From contig DATAXV010000160.1 in the NCBI GenBank assembly GCA_036272915.1, positions 34,260 to 98,259 on the forward strand: a stretch of DNA of 64,000 nt, written 5' to 3'. This stretch comes from DATAXV01 sp036272915 (GTDB taxonomy: Bacteria; Chloroflexota; Dormibacteria; Dormibacterales; Dormibacteraceae). The position numbers were made by a program, and so were the translations under genes. The notes under the pieces were generated by a model that saw nothing but the letters and a program-made list of their open reading frames with translations, was not told the origin of the DNA and searched no databases. Shown in pieces: positions 51,430 through 59,604 of this stretch (positions within the stretch are counted from its first letter, which is position 1; each line of letters begins with the position of its first letter).

Positions 51430-52434
51430 TCAGGCCAGGATCGGCAGGATCTCCTCCCTCACCTCGTGCTTCAGGTCCTCGCCGGCGAGGAAGCGCACGA
51501 TCTCGTCGACCACGATCCGGCCCTGCCGGTGCCGCGCCTCGACGCTGGCACCGGCCTGGTGCGGGGTGAGGAGCACGTTGTCGAGACCGCGGAACGGGCT
51601 GTTGAAGGGCAGCGGCTCCTCGTCGAAGACGTCGATGGCGGCGTTGATCCGCCCGGACGTGACCTCGGCGAGCAGGGCCGCCTCGTCGGTCAGCCAGGAG
51701 CGAGCGGTGTTGACCAGGATCGCGCCGTCGCGGAGGACCGCGAGTTCCTCGGCGCCGATCATGTGCTGGGTCTGGGCCGTGCTCGGCGCATGCAGGGCGA
51801 CGATGTCGCTGCCCGCCAGCAGCTCGCGCAGGGCCACCGAGCGGACGCCCAGCTCGGCCGACCGCTCGCTGGTCAGGTAGGGATCGAAGACCCAGACCTC
51901 GGCTCCCAGGGCGGTGGCCATGCGGATGAACTCGACACCCGTCCGGCTGGCGCCGACGACGCCGATGCGGCAGGACCGGAACTCCCGGCCCAGCCCGGCG
52001 GCGGAGGCCTTCTCCCAGCTGCCGCCGTGGAAGAGCCCGCGATCCATCCGGTGCACGTGGCGGAGCATGACCAGGCACGTGGTCAGGCACATCTCGGCAA
52101 CGGCCGGCGCCATCGCCGCGGCCGCCTGCACGACCCTGACGCCGCGGTCGAACAGGGCCGGCGAGACCAGGCCCTTGACGGTGCCCGCGCTGTGCACGAC
52201 CAGGCGCAGGCGCCGGGCCTGCTCGAGGACCTCCTCGTCGAGGCGCGGGCTGCCCCAGCCGGTGACGAGGATCTCCTGCTCGGCCAGCAGCGGCGCCAGC
52301 TCGGCGGCGGGGATGTCCCGCTCCTCCTGGTTCCAGGTGGCGTCCACCGCGGAGCGCAGCTCGAGGTCCGCCGCCTCGTCGAAGAGGATGCCGTAGAGGC
52401 TCGGCTTCAGCGAGACCAGCGTCCTGACACCCAT
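51430..52434 (-). CDS. D-2-hydroxyacid dehydrogenase (NAD-binding)
   Basis: The 334-residue protein has the catalytic residues of the family: Arg in NTARSWLTDE, Glu in DEEPLP and His in TPHQAGAS, with a Rossmann segment RIGVVGASRTGVEFI. The nucleotide motif has GxSRTG in place of the usual GxGxxG. The substrate is a 2-hydroxyacid such as glyoxylate, lactate or sulfolactate. It lies close to the lyase genes at 52949-54387. Confidence 0.9.
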   Translation of the reverse strand: MGVRTLVSLKPSLYGILFDEAADLELRSAVDATWNQEERDIPAAELAPLLAEQEILVTGWGSPRLDEEVLEQARRLRLVVHSAGTVKGLVSPALFDRGVRVVQAAAAMAPAVAEMCLTTCLVMLRHVHRMDRGLFHGGSWEKASAAGLGREFRSCRIGVVGASRTGVEFIRMATALGAEVWVFDPYLTSERSAELGVRSVALRELLAGSDIVALHAPSTAQTQHMIGAEELAVLRDGAILVNTARSWLTDEAALLAEVTSGRINAAIDVFDEEPLPFNSPFRGLDNVLLTPHQAGASVEARHRQGRIVVDEIVRFLAGEDLKHEVREEILPILA

Positions 52435-52456
52435 CGTCGTCGTACCCCCCTACCGC

Positions 52457-52921
52457 TCAGGCGAAGCGCCTGTTACCCGTCACTCCGTCCAATCCGAAAG
52501 ACCTGCCCGCCTGCATGAAGGCGAGACTCAGGAGCGTAACCCACTGGACCGCGTACTCGAAGACCCAGACGCCGTCGAACATCGACAGGAACTGGAGGTG
52601 GAGAGCGATCAGGGCCGCCAGCAGCGCGCCCAGGCGGGTCGCCAGGCCGAGGATCAGAAGACCCCCGGCCAGGACCTCGAGGCCGGCCTCGAGGTTGATG
52701 AAGAAGTGCCAGTTGGGAAGCACCATCCCGAACACGAACGAGTGATAGAGCTGGAACGGGTTTCGCAGCGCCTCCTCCATCAGGATCAGCCTGGCCGAGT
52801 TCTGCCCGATCAGCTGCAGTCCGCCGGGCAGGTGCACGATCCCCGGATAGAACTTGGCCATGCCGTCGGCGAAGTAGACCAACCCCCAGAAGATGCGCAG
52901 GACGACCAGCGCCGCTCTCAC
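52457..52921 (-). CDS. DoxX-like membrane protein
   Basis: The 154-residue protein has four hydrophobic helices, with RIFWGLVYFADGMAKFYPG at the start and a LEAGLEVLAGGLLILGLATRLGAL segment, of the DoxX type. DoxX proteins often accompany sulfur-compound or quinone-linked oxidation. It lies between the lyase large subunit and the hydroxyacid dehydrogenase in one apparent operon. Confidence 0.87.
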   Translation of the reverse strand: MRAALVVLRIFWGLVYFADGMAKFYPGIVHLPGGLQLIGQNSARLILMEEALRNPFQLYHSFVFGMVLPNWHFFINLEAGLEVLAGGLLILGLATRLGALLAALIALHLQFLSMFDGVWVFEYAVQWVTLLSLAFMQAGRSFGLDGVTGNRRFA

Positions 52922-52948
52922 CTGTCACGACTATAGAGACGATCCCGC

Positions 52949-54097
52949 TCAGGCGCTCCGGTACAGCTTGGTGAAGATGTACTCCCGGTGGCCGAGCGCC
53001 TCGGCGCAGGTCAGCCGTCCCTCGGCGACCCGGTCGGAGTAGGCCATCAGCCGCTCCCCGGCCTGGGTCAGGTTGCATCGGCGGGCGAGCAGGTCGGAGA
53101 CGTCGACGTCGATGTGCTCGCTCATGGTCCGCGCCGTCAGCGGGTTGGCGGTGACCTTGACCACGGGCTCGATCGGGTTGCCGACGATGTTGCCCTGGCC
53201 GGTCGGGAAGAGGTGCAGGACCGCGCCGGCCGCCGCCATCAGGGTGACGAACTCGCCGGCGGCGGATGAGGAGTCCATGAAGTTGAGCCCCGGCCGCCGC
53301 GGGGGGACGGCCGGCTCCAGGGCGTCGACCACCGGAGCCGTGCCGGTCTTGGCGATGTTGCCCAGCGCCTTCTCCTCGATCGTCGAGAGGCCGCCCCTGA
53401 TGTTGCCCTGGGTCGGCTGCGATCCGAGCAGGTTGGCGCCGGAGGCTTCGATCTCGGCGATGTAGCCGTCGTACATCGACTGGAAGCGTCGCCGCACCTC
53501 GTCGTCGACGCAGCGGTCGGCGATCAGGTTCTCGGCGCCGGTCAGCTCCGAGGTCTCGCCGAAGATCACGGTGCCGCCCTCGGCCACGTGCCGGTCGACG
53601 ACCTCGGCCACGGTCGGGCAGGAGCCGAGGCCGGTGGTGGTGTCCGACTCGCCGCACTTGATGGAGAGCAGCAGTTCGCGCCGCTCGACCACCTCGCGGT
53701 GGAGCTCGGTCGCGTCCTGCAGCATCCGCTGGGCGACGCGGGCGGCGGCGCTGGTGATGGCCAGGTCGCCATGGCGCTCGATCGAGAAGGCCTCGACCGG
53801 CTTGCCGGTGGCGGCGATGCCCTCGGCGACCTTCTCGGTCCAGGTCGGCTCGATCCCGACGACGACGGCGGCGGCGACGTTGGGGTTGGCGCCGGTGCCG
53901 ATCAGGGTCCGGAAGGTGAGGTCGAGGTCCGGGCCGTACTGGAGGCGGCCGAAGTGGTGGGGCAGGGCCAGCGTCCCCGGGATGACCTGGGCGACGTGCT
54001 CGCAGACGGCGTTGGAGATGTCGTCCACGGGCAGCATCACGACGTGGTTCCGGATGCCGACGGTGCCGTCCTGGCGGCGGTAGGCGTGAAGGCTCAC
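52949..54097 (-). CDS. UxaA-family lyase large subunit (SuyB-like)
   Basis: The 382-residue protein belongs to the altronate/galactarate dehydratase C-terminal family, which includes the large subunit of (2R)-sulfolactate sulfo-lyase. Marks are GTVGIRNHVVMLPVDDISNA, the cysteine in SIKCGESDTTTG, GLSTIEEKALGNIAKTG and the end EALGHREYIFTKLY. The split into a separate SAF-domain small subunit and the GTG/GTGA coupling fit SuyAB. Choice between altronate-type dehydratase and sulfo-lyase cannot be made with certainty. Confidence 0.85.
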   Translation of the reverse strand: MSLHAYRRQDGTVGIRNHVVMLPVDDISNAVCEHVAQVIPGTLALPHHFGRLQYGPDLDLTFRTLIGTGANPNVAAAVVVGIEPTWTEKVAEGIAATGKPVEAFSIERHGDLAITSAAARVAQRMLQDATELHREVVERRELLLSIKCGESDTTTGLGSCPTVAEVVDRHVAEGGTVIFGETSELTGAENLIADRCVDDEVRRRFQSMYDGYIAEIEASGANLLGSQPTQGNIRGGLSTIEEKALGNIAKTGTAPVVDALEPAVPPRRPGLNFMDSSSAAGEFVTLMAAAGAVLHLFPTGQGNIVGNPIEPVVKVTANPLTARTMSEHIDVDVSDLLARRCNLTQAGERLMAYSDRVAEGRLTCAEALGHREYIFTKLYRSA

Positions 54098-54387
54098 CGG
54101 CTCTGCTCCCAGCGGGCGCTGCGGATGTTGTGGACGTGGACGTGATGGCCGGTCCCGATCGCCTCCCGGGTCCTCCCTATGCGGACCCCGTACTCGATCA
54201 CGTCGGACCCGCCGCTGAGGTCGGTCAGGGCCACCTTGTGACCCAGCGGCACCGGCTCGAGGACCTCGACCGTGGCCTCGCGATCGGAATCCATGTAGAC
54301 GATGCGGACGGTCTCGGGCTCGACGTCCTGGACGGCCACGGCGACGTGGTCGCCCTCGTTGTGGACCAGGAAATGAGGTCCTTCCAT
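54094..54387 (-). CDS. UxaA-family lyase small subunit, SAF domain (SuyA-like)
   Basis: The protein (97 residues from 54387) has the SAF fold with HFLVHNEGDHVAVAVQDV at the start and GHHVHVHNIRS at the end, which contain metal-site histidines. I prefer the ATG at 54387: GAGGAAG is just upstream and the family sequence begins there; 54417 and 54429 are longer in-frame alternatives. It is coupled to the large subunit. Its promoter region holds a FadR-type operator. Confidence 0.83.
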   Translation of the reverse strand: MEGPHFLVHNEGDHVAVAVQDVEPETVRIVYMDSDREATVEVLEPVPLGHKVALTDLSGGSDVIEYGVRIGRTREAIGTGHHVHVHNIRSARWEQSR

Positions 54388-54426
54388 ATCTTCCTCGCGC
54401 ACTTCCTTCGGCTCCATGTAACTCGA

Positions 54427-54458
54427 CACTAGCGCAGTGGTCTGACCACTGTCTAGTG
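54427..54458. promoter_or_regulatory. FadR/GntR-family operator TGGTCTGACCA with extended palindrome
   Basis: The core TGGTCTGACCA (54438-54448) is the known FadR-subfamily pattern TNGTNNNACNA. It sits in a 17-bp perfect palindrome (54435-54451) flanked by CACTAG and CTAGTG (54427-54432, 54453-54458). It lies between the divergent SuyA-like and Ldh2 genes, and a FadR-type regulator is encoded at 55480, so it is very probably its site. Confidence 0.85.
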
Positions 54459-54472
54459 ACTATGATGACCTG

Positions 54473-55483
54473 ATGCCGCGCTTTCCCGCCGAGGACCTCC
54501 TCCGCCACACGACCGCGGCCCTCACCGCCAGGGGCCTCGCCGAGGGGGATGCCGCGACCGCCGCCTCCTGCCTGATCGAGGCCGAGCTGGAGGGCCAGGG
54601 CTCGCACGGGCTGCAGCGCCTGCCCTTCCTGCTCCGGCGCCTGGACGAGCGCGGGATCGACCCCGCCGCCGAGCCGCGCGTGGTCAGGGAGGCGGGGGCG
54701 ATGGCCCTGCTCGACGGCGCCAACGGGCTGGGCCCGGTGGTCGGGGCGCGGGCCGTGGACCTCGCCGTGGAGCGCGCCCGCGAGCACGGCCTGGGTCTGG
54801 TCGCCGTGCGCCGCGGCAACCATCTCGGCTCGCTCGGCTTCTACCTGCGCCGCCTGACCTCGGCCGGGGTCATCGGCATCTGCTTCAGCAACACGCCGCC
54901 GGCGATGGCGCCGCCCGGGTCACGCACACCCTACCTGGGGACCAACCCGATCGCGGCCGGCTTCCCGACCGACGGCGAGCCGGTCCTGGTCGACCTGGCC
55001 ACCAGCCAGGTGGCGCGGGGCCGGATCCTGAAGCTGAGGGGCACCGGCGAGCCCATCCCGCAGGGCTGGGCACTCGACGCCGAGGGCCGGCCGACGACCG
55101 ATGTCGAGGCCGCGCTCGGCGGCAGCCTGGTGCCGCTGGGCGGAGACAAGGGCTTCGCGCTCGCCCTCCTCGTCGAGGCCATGACCGGGGTGCTCGCCGG
55201 CGCCGCCGTCGGCCCGGAGGTCGGCGGCACCTTCCAGCACACCGATCGTGAGAGCAACGTCGGCCACTCGTTCCTGGCCATCGACGCCGAGCGCCTGGCC
55301 CCCGGCTTCCGGACCCGGATGGCGGCGATGGCGGGTGCCGTCCGCGACCTCGGCGCGCGGGTTCCCGGCGACCGCCGCCACGCCGAGCGCGAGCGGCGGG
55401 CGAGGGAGGGCGTCGACGTCAGTCAGGCGCTGGTGGTCGAGTTGGAGGAGCTGGCCGGCGAGATCGCCGCGCCGCGGCGATGA
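54473..55483 (+). CDS. Ldh2/MdlC-type malate/L-lactate/L-sulfolactate dehydrogenase
   Basis: The 336-residue protein belongs to the NAD(P)-dependent malate/lactate dehydrogenase superfamily that includes ComC: GQGSHGLQRLP with the catalytic histidine, VRRGNHLGSLGFYL, YLGTNPIAAGFP and GGDKGFALALLVE. It is divergent from the lyase subunits and overlaps the GntR regulator by four bases. In sulfolactate pathways such an enzyme interconverts sulfolactate and sulfopyruvate. Confidence 0.9.
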   Translation: MPRFPAEDLLRHTTAALTARGLAEGDAATAASCLIEAELEGQGSHGLQRLPFLLRRLDERGIDPAAEPRVVREAGAMALLDGANGLGPVVGARAVDLAVERAREHGLGLVAVRRGNHLGSLGFYLRRLTSAGVIGICFSNTPPAMAPPGSRTPYLGTNPIAAGFPTDGEPVLVDLATSQVARGRILKLRGTGEPIPQGWALDAEGRPTTDVEAALGGSLVPLGGDKGFALALLVEAMTGVLAGAAVGPEVGGTFQHTDRESNVGHSFLAIDAERLAPGFRTRMAAMAGAVRDLGARVPGDRRHAERERRAREGVDVSQALVVELEELAGEIAAPRR

Positions 55484-56184
55484 GCTCGATCTGGCAGGCG
55501 GTCGGATCCGGCGGTCCGGTCTCCGCCCGCATCGTGGCCGAGATCGAGCGCGTGATCGAGGAGCGCCACCTGCGACCCGGCGACCGCCTGCCGGCGGAGC
55601 GGGAGCTGGCCCAGCTGCTGGGAGTCAGCCGCCCCTCGGTGCGAGAGGCGGTCCGCAGGCTCGAGGCCCGGGGGCGGCTCGTGGTCAGGCACGGTGTCGG
55701 TGCCCGCATCCTGCCTCCCGGCCAGACCCTGGGCCTCCAGGCCCACGAGATCGGCTTCCGCGACCTCTTCGCCATGCGCGAGGTGCTGGAGGTGCCGGCC
55801 GCGGGCTGGGCGGCGGAACGGGCGGGACCGGACGACGTCGCCCGCCTTCGCGGCATCCTCGCCAAGCTCGCGGCCGGCGCGGCGCGCGGGGCCGAGACCC
55901 GGGACTACGACTCCCTCCAGGGCCTCGACATCAGCTTCCACCTGGCCATCGCCACGCTGGCCGGCAACCGCTTCCTGCGCCAGGTCACCGGCCTCCTCCA
56001 CGACATGCTTCTCCAGGGCATGGAGACGACCCTGGTCATCCCCGGCCGGCTGGAGGCCTCGCAGCGGGAGCATGGGCTGGTCTGCGAGGGGATCGCCGCC
56101 GCCGACCCGCCGCGGGCGCGGGCGGCGATGCGGCGCCACATCCGGCACGCGCGCGCCGCCGGTCTGCGCCGTCTGGCCGGGTGA
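55480..56184 (+). CDS. GntR regulator, FadR subfamily
   Basis: The 234-residue protein has a winged-helix domain with LPAERELAQLLGVSRPSVREAVRRLEA (residues 32-58, only partly quoted) and an FCD domain with FHLAIATLAGNRFL. Asp/His positions suit a metal-dependent effector pocket. The ATG overlaps the Ldh2 stop. The FadR-type palindrome at 54427-54458 is its likely operator, controlling the divergent lyase and dehydrogenase operons. Confidence 0.92.
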   Translation: MSSIWQAVGSGGPVSARIVAEIERVIEERHLRPGDRLPAERELAQLLGVSRPSVREAVRRLEARGRLVVRHGVGARILPPGQTLGLQAHEIGFRDLFAMREVLEVPAAGWAAERAGPDDVARLRGILAKLAAGAARGAETRDYDSLQGLDISFHLAIATLAGNRFLRQVTGLLHDMLLQGMETTLVIPGRLEASQREHGLVCEGIAAADPPRARAAMRRHIRHARAAGLRRLAG

Positions 56185-56201
56185 GGGACCTCGTCGGTCC
56201 C
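56185..56201 (+). terminator. Short hairpin after the FadR-type regulator
   Basis: GGGACC-TCGTC-GGTCCC begins directly after the stop codon of the GntR gene. A 6-bp GC-rich stem followed by a C-run; a weak terminator. Confidence 0.4.
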
Positions 56202-56239
56202 CCACCCGCCATCGGGAAAGGAAAGGGAGCCGCCCCAGT

Positions 56240-56578
56240 TCAGGGCAGAGGCCGCCACTCCATGACCCGCTCACCCCAGTCGTAGTCGACCCAGACCGCC
56301 TCCGGGCGGCCGTCGGCCCACATCTCCAGCGGAAGCAGGCCGGAACGGCGAAGACGGCGGACGCCGCCCTTGAGCTCGAAGATCGAGGTCATCCGGAAGC
56401 TCCAGACCCGCTCCCCGGGATCGAAGACGCCACCCATGAGCTCCGCCTGACGGGCGGCCAGGGGAGCCTTGGACCCCCTGATCACCCGCGCCTTGACGAC
56501 GGGGGCATCGTCCCCGCCGGGAGTGTCGAGCAGCGCCGTCGCCGGTCCGGCGCGGCGTGGATCCCCGTCATGCCACAC
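56240..56578 (-). CDS. Hypothetical protein (112 aa)
   Basis: A 112-residue frame from a GTG at 56578 preceded by AGGAGG about 12 bases upstream. It contains VFDPGERVWSFRMTSIFELKG and ends WVDYDWGERVMEWRPLP. No catalytic motif, signal peptide or membrane helix is visible. It stands alone between two regulators. No family is recognised. Confidence 0.6.
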   Translation of the reverse strand: MWHDGDPRRAGPATALLDTPGGDDAPVVKARVIRGSKAPLAARQAELMGGVFDPGERVWSFRMTSIFELKGGVRRLRRSGLLPLEMWADGRPEAVWVDYDWGERVMEWRPLP

Positions 56579-56609
56579 GATCTCTTGCTACCTCCTGGGC
56601 GGAGATGAA

Positions 56610-56636
56610 CCGGGCCGCCGAAAGGCGGCGGCCCGG
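56610..56636. repeat. GC-rich inverted repeat upstream of the 112-aa gene
   Basis: CCGGGCCGCC, seven-base centre, GGCGGCCCGG (10-bp arms), 32 bases upstream of the GTG. It could be an upstream terminator or attenuator in the leader. Confidence 0.4.
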
Positions 56637-56805
56637 CCTTCTCAAGAGAGCACCCTCGGCCCAATGCGGACCGGCCCAGTGGGAGCTCCGAATCCCCGCT
56701 TGGTCTACAACGCCATGCTCAGCGAGTGTTCACTCACATCTCCGCTGCCATGAGTACGAGGGGGAAGTGTAGTTGCGCCCCCGGCCCATAACCTCACCAA
56801 TCTGT

Positions 56806-56833
56806 TGGGGCCGCAGGACGTGGTGCGGCCCCA
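56806..56833 (-). terminator. Hairpin after the XRE regulator gene
   Basis: TGGGGCCGCA and TGCGGCCCCA pair perfectly (10 bp) around an 8-base loop, 18 bases past the XRE stop on the minus strand. Confidence 0.6.
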
Positions 56834-56851
56834 GGGCGTGAGCGCCCGGGG

Positions 56852-58054
56852 TCAGGACTCGAGACGGAGGCGCTCGGCCAGGCTGCGGAGCTCGGCTCCA
56901 GGCCGGCGATGCCAGCGCAGCAGCTCGTGGACCACCTCGCGCGGCTGGCGGTGGCGGTGCACCATCTCCGGCGTCAGCCGCTCGGCCTCGAGCAGGGCCT
57001 CGATGGCCGCCGCCTCCTGCCGCTGCTGGAGGTGCGCGCGGGCGACATCCATGGCCAGCCGGGACCGCCGCTCGGGAGAGAGACGCTCCAGGTCCGTCGC
57101 CCGCGCCTGACGCAGGGCCTCCCCGGACTCGCCCAGCTCGACGGCGACGGCGACGGTGTGGACCGAGACGTTGGCGACGCCGAACTCGGTCTGGAAGCGG
57201 CCGTCCACTTCGCCGCCCATGGCGTCAGCCGCCTGGGCCGCCCGCCGAAGCGCCCTCGCCGCCGAGCGGGCGTCGCCGAAGCGAGCGCTGGCCACGGCGA
57301 GCACCAGCTGCAGGGCGCCCCACACGGCCAGCGCCCGGGGGCGGCCGCTCCTGGCCTCGCCGCCGAGGACGGCCAGGGCCATCCCCGCCGCGTGGGCCGA
57401 CTGCGCGACCTGGCCGCCGGCCAGGAAGGCGAGGCCGAGTCGGAAGCTGGCGGCGGCGGCCAGCACCGTGTCCCCGGCCCGCTCGGCGGCGTCGGCCGAG
57501 CGGTCGGCGGCAACCCAGGCCACGTCGGTCTGGCCGAGCACGGTCAGGAGCGCCGTCACCAGCTGGTAGACCTCGGCGACGGTGCGCAGACCGTCGGGAC
57601 CGGAGCCGCGCAGCGCCTCGGCGTCGCAGAGCAGCCCGGGCAGGATATCGGCGAGGGCGCTGCAGGATCCCTCCCGCGCGCTCTTCCACGCCTGCCAACG
57701 CCGCCGCTCGACGTCGTCAAGGTCGACGAGCGTGTCCCTCCCCGGGGCGAGGTACTGATGGCCGGAGAGAACCATCCGGATCCGGTCGGTGAGCTCGTTC
57801 GCCGAGGCCTGCTCCGTGGCCGGCTCTCCCTCGCCGTTGCCGGTCAGCGCGCCGACCGGCACCCTGAGCACCTCGGCGATGCGCACCAGCGTCGAGTAGC
57901 GGTCCGCCGGCCTCTCTCCCCGCTCGATGTTGGAGAGCCACTGCTCGGTGTGTCCGAGCAGGCCCGCCAGCTTCGCCTGGGACAGCCCGCGACGGCGCCT
58001 CTGGAAGGCGATCCTGTCCCCGATCGTCGTACGCCCCGCTGACCCCAGCTCCAT
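56852..58054 (-). CDS. XRE-family regulator with TPR-like C-terminus
   Basis: The 400-residue protein has an N-terminal helix-turn-helix (about residues 11-65, with LSQAKLAGLLGHTEQWLSNIERG, quoted in part) and about 300 residues of helical repeats rich in Ala and Leu, typical of actinobacterial XRE/TPR regulators. The stop is followed by a terminator hairpin. Targets are unknown. Confidence 0.87.
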   Translation of the reverse strand: MELGSAGRTTIGDRIAFQRRRRGLSQAKLAGLLGHTEQWLSNIERGERPADRYSTLVRIAEVLRVPVGALTGNGEGEPATEQASANELTDRIRMVLSGHQYLAPGRDTLVDLDDVERRRWQAWKSAREGSCSALADILPGLLCDAEALRGSGPDGLRTVAEVYQLVTALLTVLGQTDVAWVAADRSADAAERAGDTVLAAAASFRLGLAFLAGGQVAQSAHAAGMALAVLGGEARSGRPRALAVWGALQLVLAVASARFGDARSAARALRRAAQAADAMGGEVDGRFQTEFGVANVSVHTVAVAVELGESGEALRQARATDLERLSPERRSRLAMDVARAHLQQRQEAAAIEALLEAERLTPEMVHRHRQPREVVHELLRWHRRPGAELRSLAERLRLES

Positions 58055-58164
58055 ACCTATCTCTCTCGTCCCCTACTCCAGCCCAGGCCGTCCCACGGAG
58101 TGAGACGGGCGCGCTGTTCTTTATACCGGGGGCTGCGAGATTGAACAAGACGTGTCGGGCAATC

Positions 58165-58785
58165 TCAGGCCTCGATCGGGTCACCCCGCTCCCGCCAGAG
58201 CCGCTGCAGGACGTCCACGTCGGCGTCGGTCGTCCGCTTGATCCAGGCCGACCGCGAGTCGAGCTCGATGCCCGCCCCCCGCCGCATGGCCTCCCGGAGC
58301 GGGCGCAGCGCCGGCGAGTGGCCGTCGGTCACGTACCGCCCGCCGCCCATGGCCAGGTAGCGGTAGGAGCCGGTCTCGGTGAGCCTGCGCCTGACCTCGC
58401 CCCAGCCCTCGATCGGGGTGACGTCGGGCCACCCCCGCATCGCCTCGGGCAGCGCGGCGACACCCATCGGCAGCAGGTGGAGGTGGGCGTGGAAGACGCT
58501 CTGGCCGGCGATCCCGTTCTCCAGCGCCATCACCGGCGTGCCGTAGACGCTCTCCAGGAAGGCGCCCACCCGCCCGGCCAGCTCCTCGAGGCGGAGCAGG
58601 GAATCGTCGTCGCCCAGCGCGTGGCACCGGATCGGGCGCTGGGAGATGACCAGGGTGTGCCCGGGGACCAGCGGGTACTTGTCGGGCATGACGTAGAAGT
58701 CCTGGGTGTGGAGGAGCTCGGCCGGCTGGTCGCGCCTGGTGCAGAAGACGCAGTCCTCCACCGCCGGATGCGGGGGCACGATCAT
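58165..58785 (-). CDS. HIT-family nucleotide hydrolase/transferase
   Basis: The 206-residue protein starts with a Cys pair CVFC and has the histidine triad in VFHAHLHLLP (about residue 119), preceded by LVISQRPIRCH. It is longer than usual HIT proteins, with a C-terminal extension of about 80 residues (RRRLTETGSYRYLAMGGG). Its ATG overlaps the VapC stop by four bases, so it is translated with the toxin-antitoxin pair. Confidence 0.87.
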   Translation of the reverse strand: MIVPPHPAVEDCVFCTRRDQPAELLHTQDFYVMPDKYPLVPGHTLVISQRPIRCHALGDDDSLLRLEELAGRVGAFLESVYGTPVMALENGIAGQSVFHAHLHLLPMGVAALPEAMRGWPDVTPIEGWGEVRRRLTETGSYRYLAMGGGRYVTDGHSPALRPLREAMRRGAGIELDSRSAWIKRTTDADVDVLQRLWRERGDPIEA

Positions 58786-59249
58786 GACGTCGAGACGGCC
58801 TCGTCCTCGCCCGCGCCAGCGCTCGCATGGGCGTCGACCTCGAGAGGGGGAAGGCCGTGGAGGAGGCGCACCGCGCAGTGTCCCCTCGCCGCCTCGGCCA
58901 GCCTGGGGTCGGCGGTGAGCAGCTCGCAGTCGTTGGCCAGGGCGGCGACGACCAGAGAGGCGTCGGCGTGGCCCAGGCTCCCCCGCAGGCGCCACATCCG
59001 CGGGAACTGGGGACGGATGTCGAAGAGCTCAAGCTCCAGGCTGGCGAGCAGGTCGACGGCGAGCCGGGCGCGGTCCTCGCTCACGGTCCCGGCGTCGGCC
59101 AGGTTGAGGATAGCCGCGTAGGTCTCGACGACCGCGTCGGCGGGCGTGATCCAGTGCGGGTCCAGGCGCAGCTCGGTGCGGCAGCGCCGCGCGCTCGGGT
59201 CATCGCCGATCAGGGCGGCGACCAGCACGCTGGCGTCGATGACGATCAC
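58782..59249 (-). CDS. vapC: VapC-like PIN-domain toxin
   Basis: The 155-residue protein starts VIVIDASVLVAALIGDD with the first acidic residue, and has further PIN acids in VVETYA, HADASLVVAALA and TADPRLAEAA. PIN toxins cleave RNA. GTG start overlaps the antitoxin stop by four bases (GTGA). The C-terminal tail is acidic and extends into the coupled HIT gene. Confidence 0.87.
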   Translation of the reverse strand: MIVIDASVLVAALIGDDPSARRCRTELRLDPHWITPADAVVETYAAILNLADAGTVSEDRARLAVDLLASLELELFDIRPQFPRMWRLRGSLGHADASLVVAALANDCELLTADPRLAEAARGHCAVRLLHGLPPLEVDAHASAGAGEDEAVSTS

Positions 59250-59497
59250 TCGGGGTCCGTTATTTCGCCGAGATGATCGTCGCGGACCTCGTCCAGGGCG
59301 CTGAGCCGCTCCGACTCCCCGGTTCCGTCCACCTTGCCCTCGAGCTCGTCGAGCAGGACCACGTTGCGCGAGCGCCTGGCCTCGGCGGTGATCAGCGAGA
59401 GCAGGAAGGACTGTAGCGATTGACCCCTCGCACGAGCCTGGCGGGCGAGGGCGTCCCTGACCTCGACTGGCACGTGACGGATCTGCAATGCCAACAT
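59246..59497 (-). CDS. vapB: VapB/FitA-like ribbon-helix-helix antitoxin
   Basis: The 83-residue protein begins LALQIRHVPVEVRDALARQA, the Arc/FitA-type RHH pattern, and has an acidic C-terminus (EVRDDHLGEITDPE) that would occupy the toxin. It directly precedes the PIN gene. A 10-bp palindrome overlaps its start codon. Confidence 0.85.
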   Translation of the reverse strand: MLALQIRHVPVEVRDALARQARARGQSLQSFLLSLITAEARRSRNVVLLDELEGKVDGTGESERLSALDEVRDDHLGEITDPE

Positions 59498-59505
59498 GCA
59501 TGCAT
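59496..59505. promoter_or_regulatory. ATGCATGCAT palindrome at the antitoxin start
   Basis: A perfect 10-bp palindrome overlapping the start codon of vapB in an AT-richer tract (ATGCATGCATTTTAC). Autoregulatory binding of the RHH antitoxin is likely by family. Confidence 0.5.
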
Positions 59506-59604
59506 TTTACATTCGCAGATCATCACGCCAGCCTCGGTGAAGCGTAGCCGAACCGCCGGTCGCGGCTCCGTCTCGAGTTCGGTCAGCGGCCCTGGCCGCC
59601 AGGC

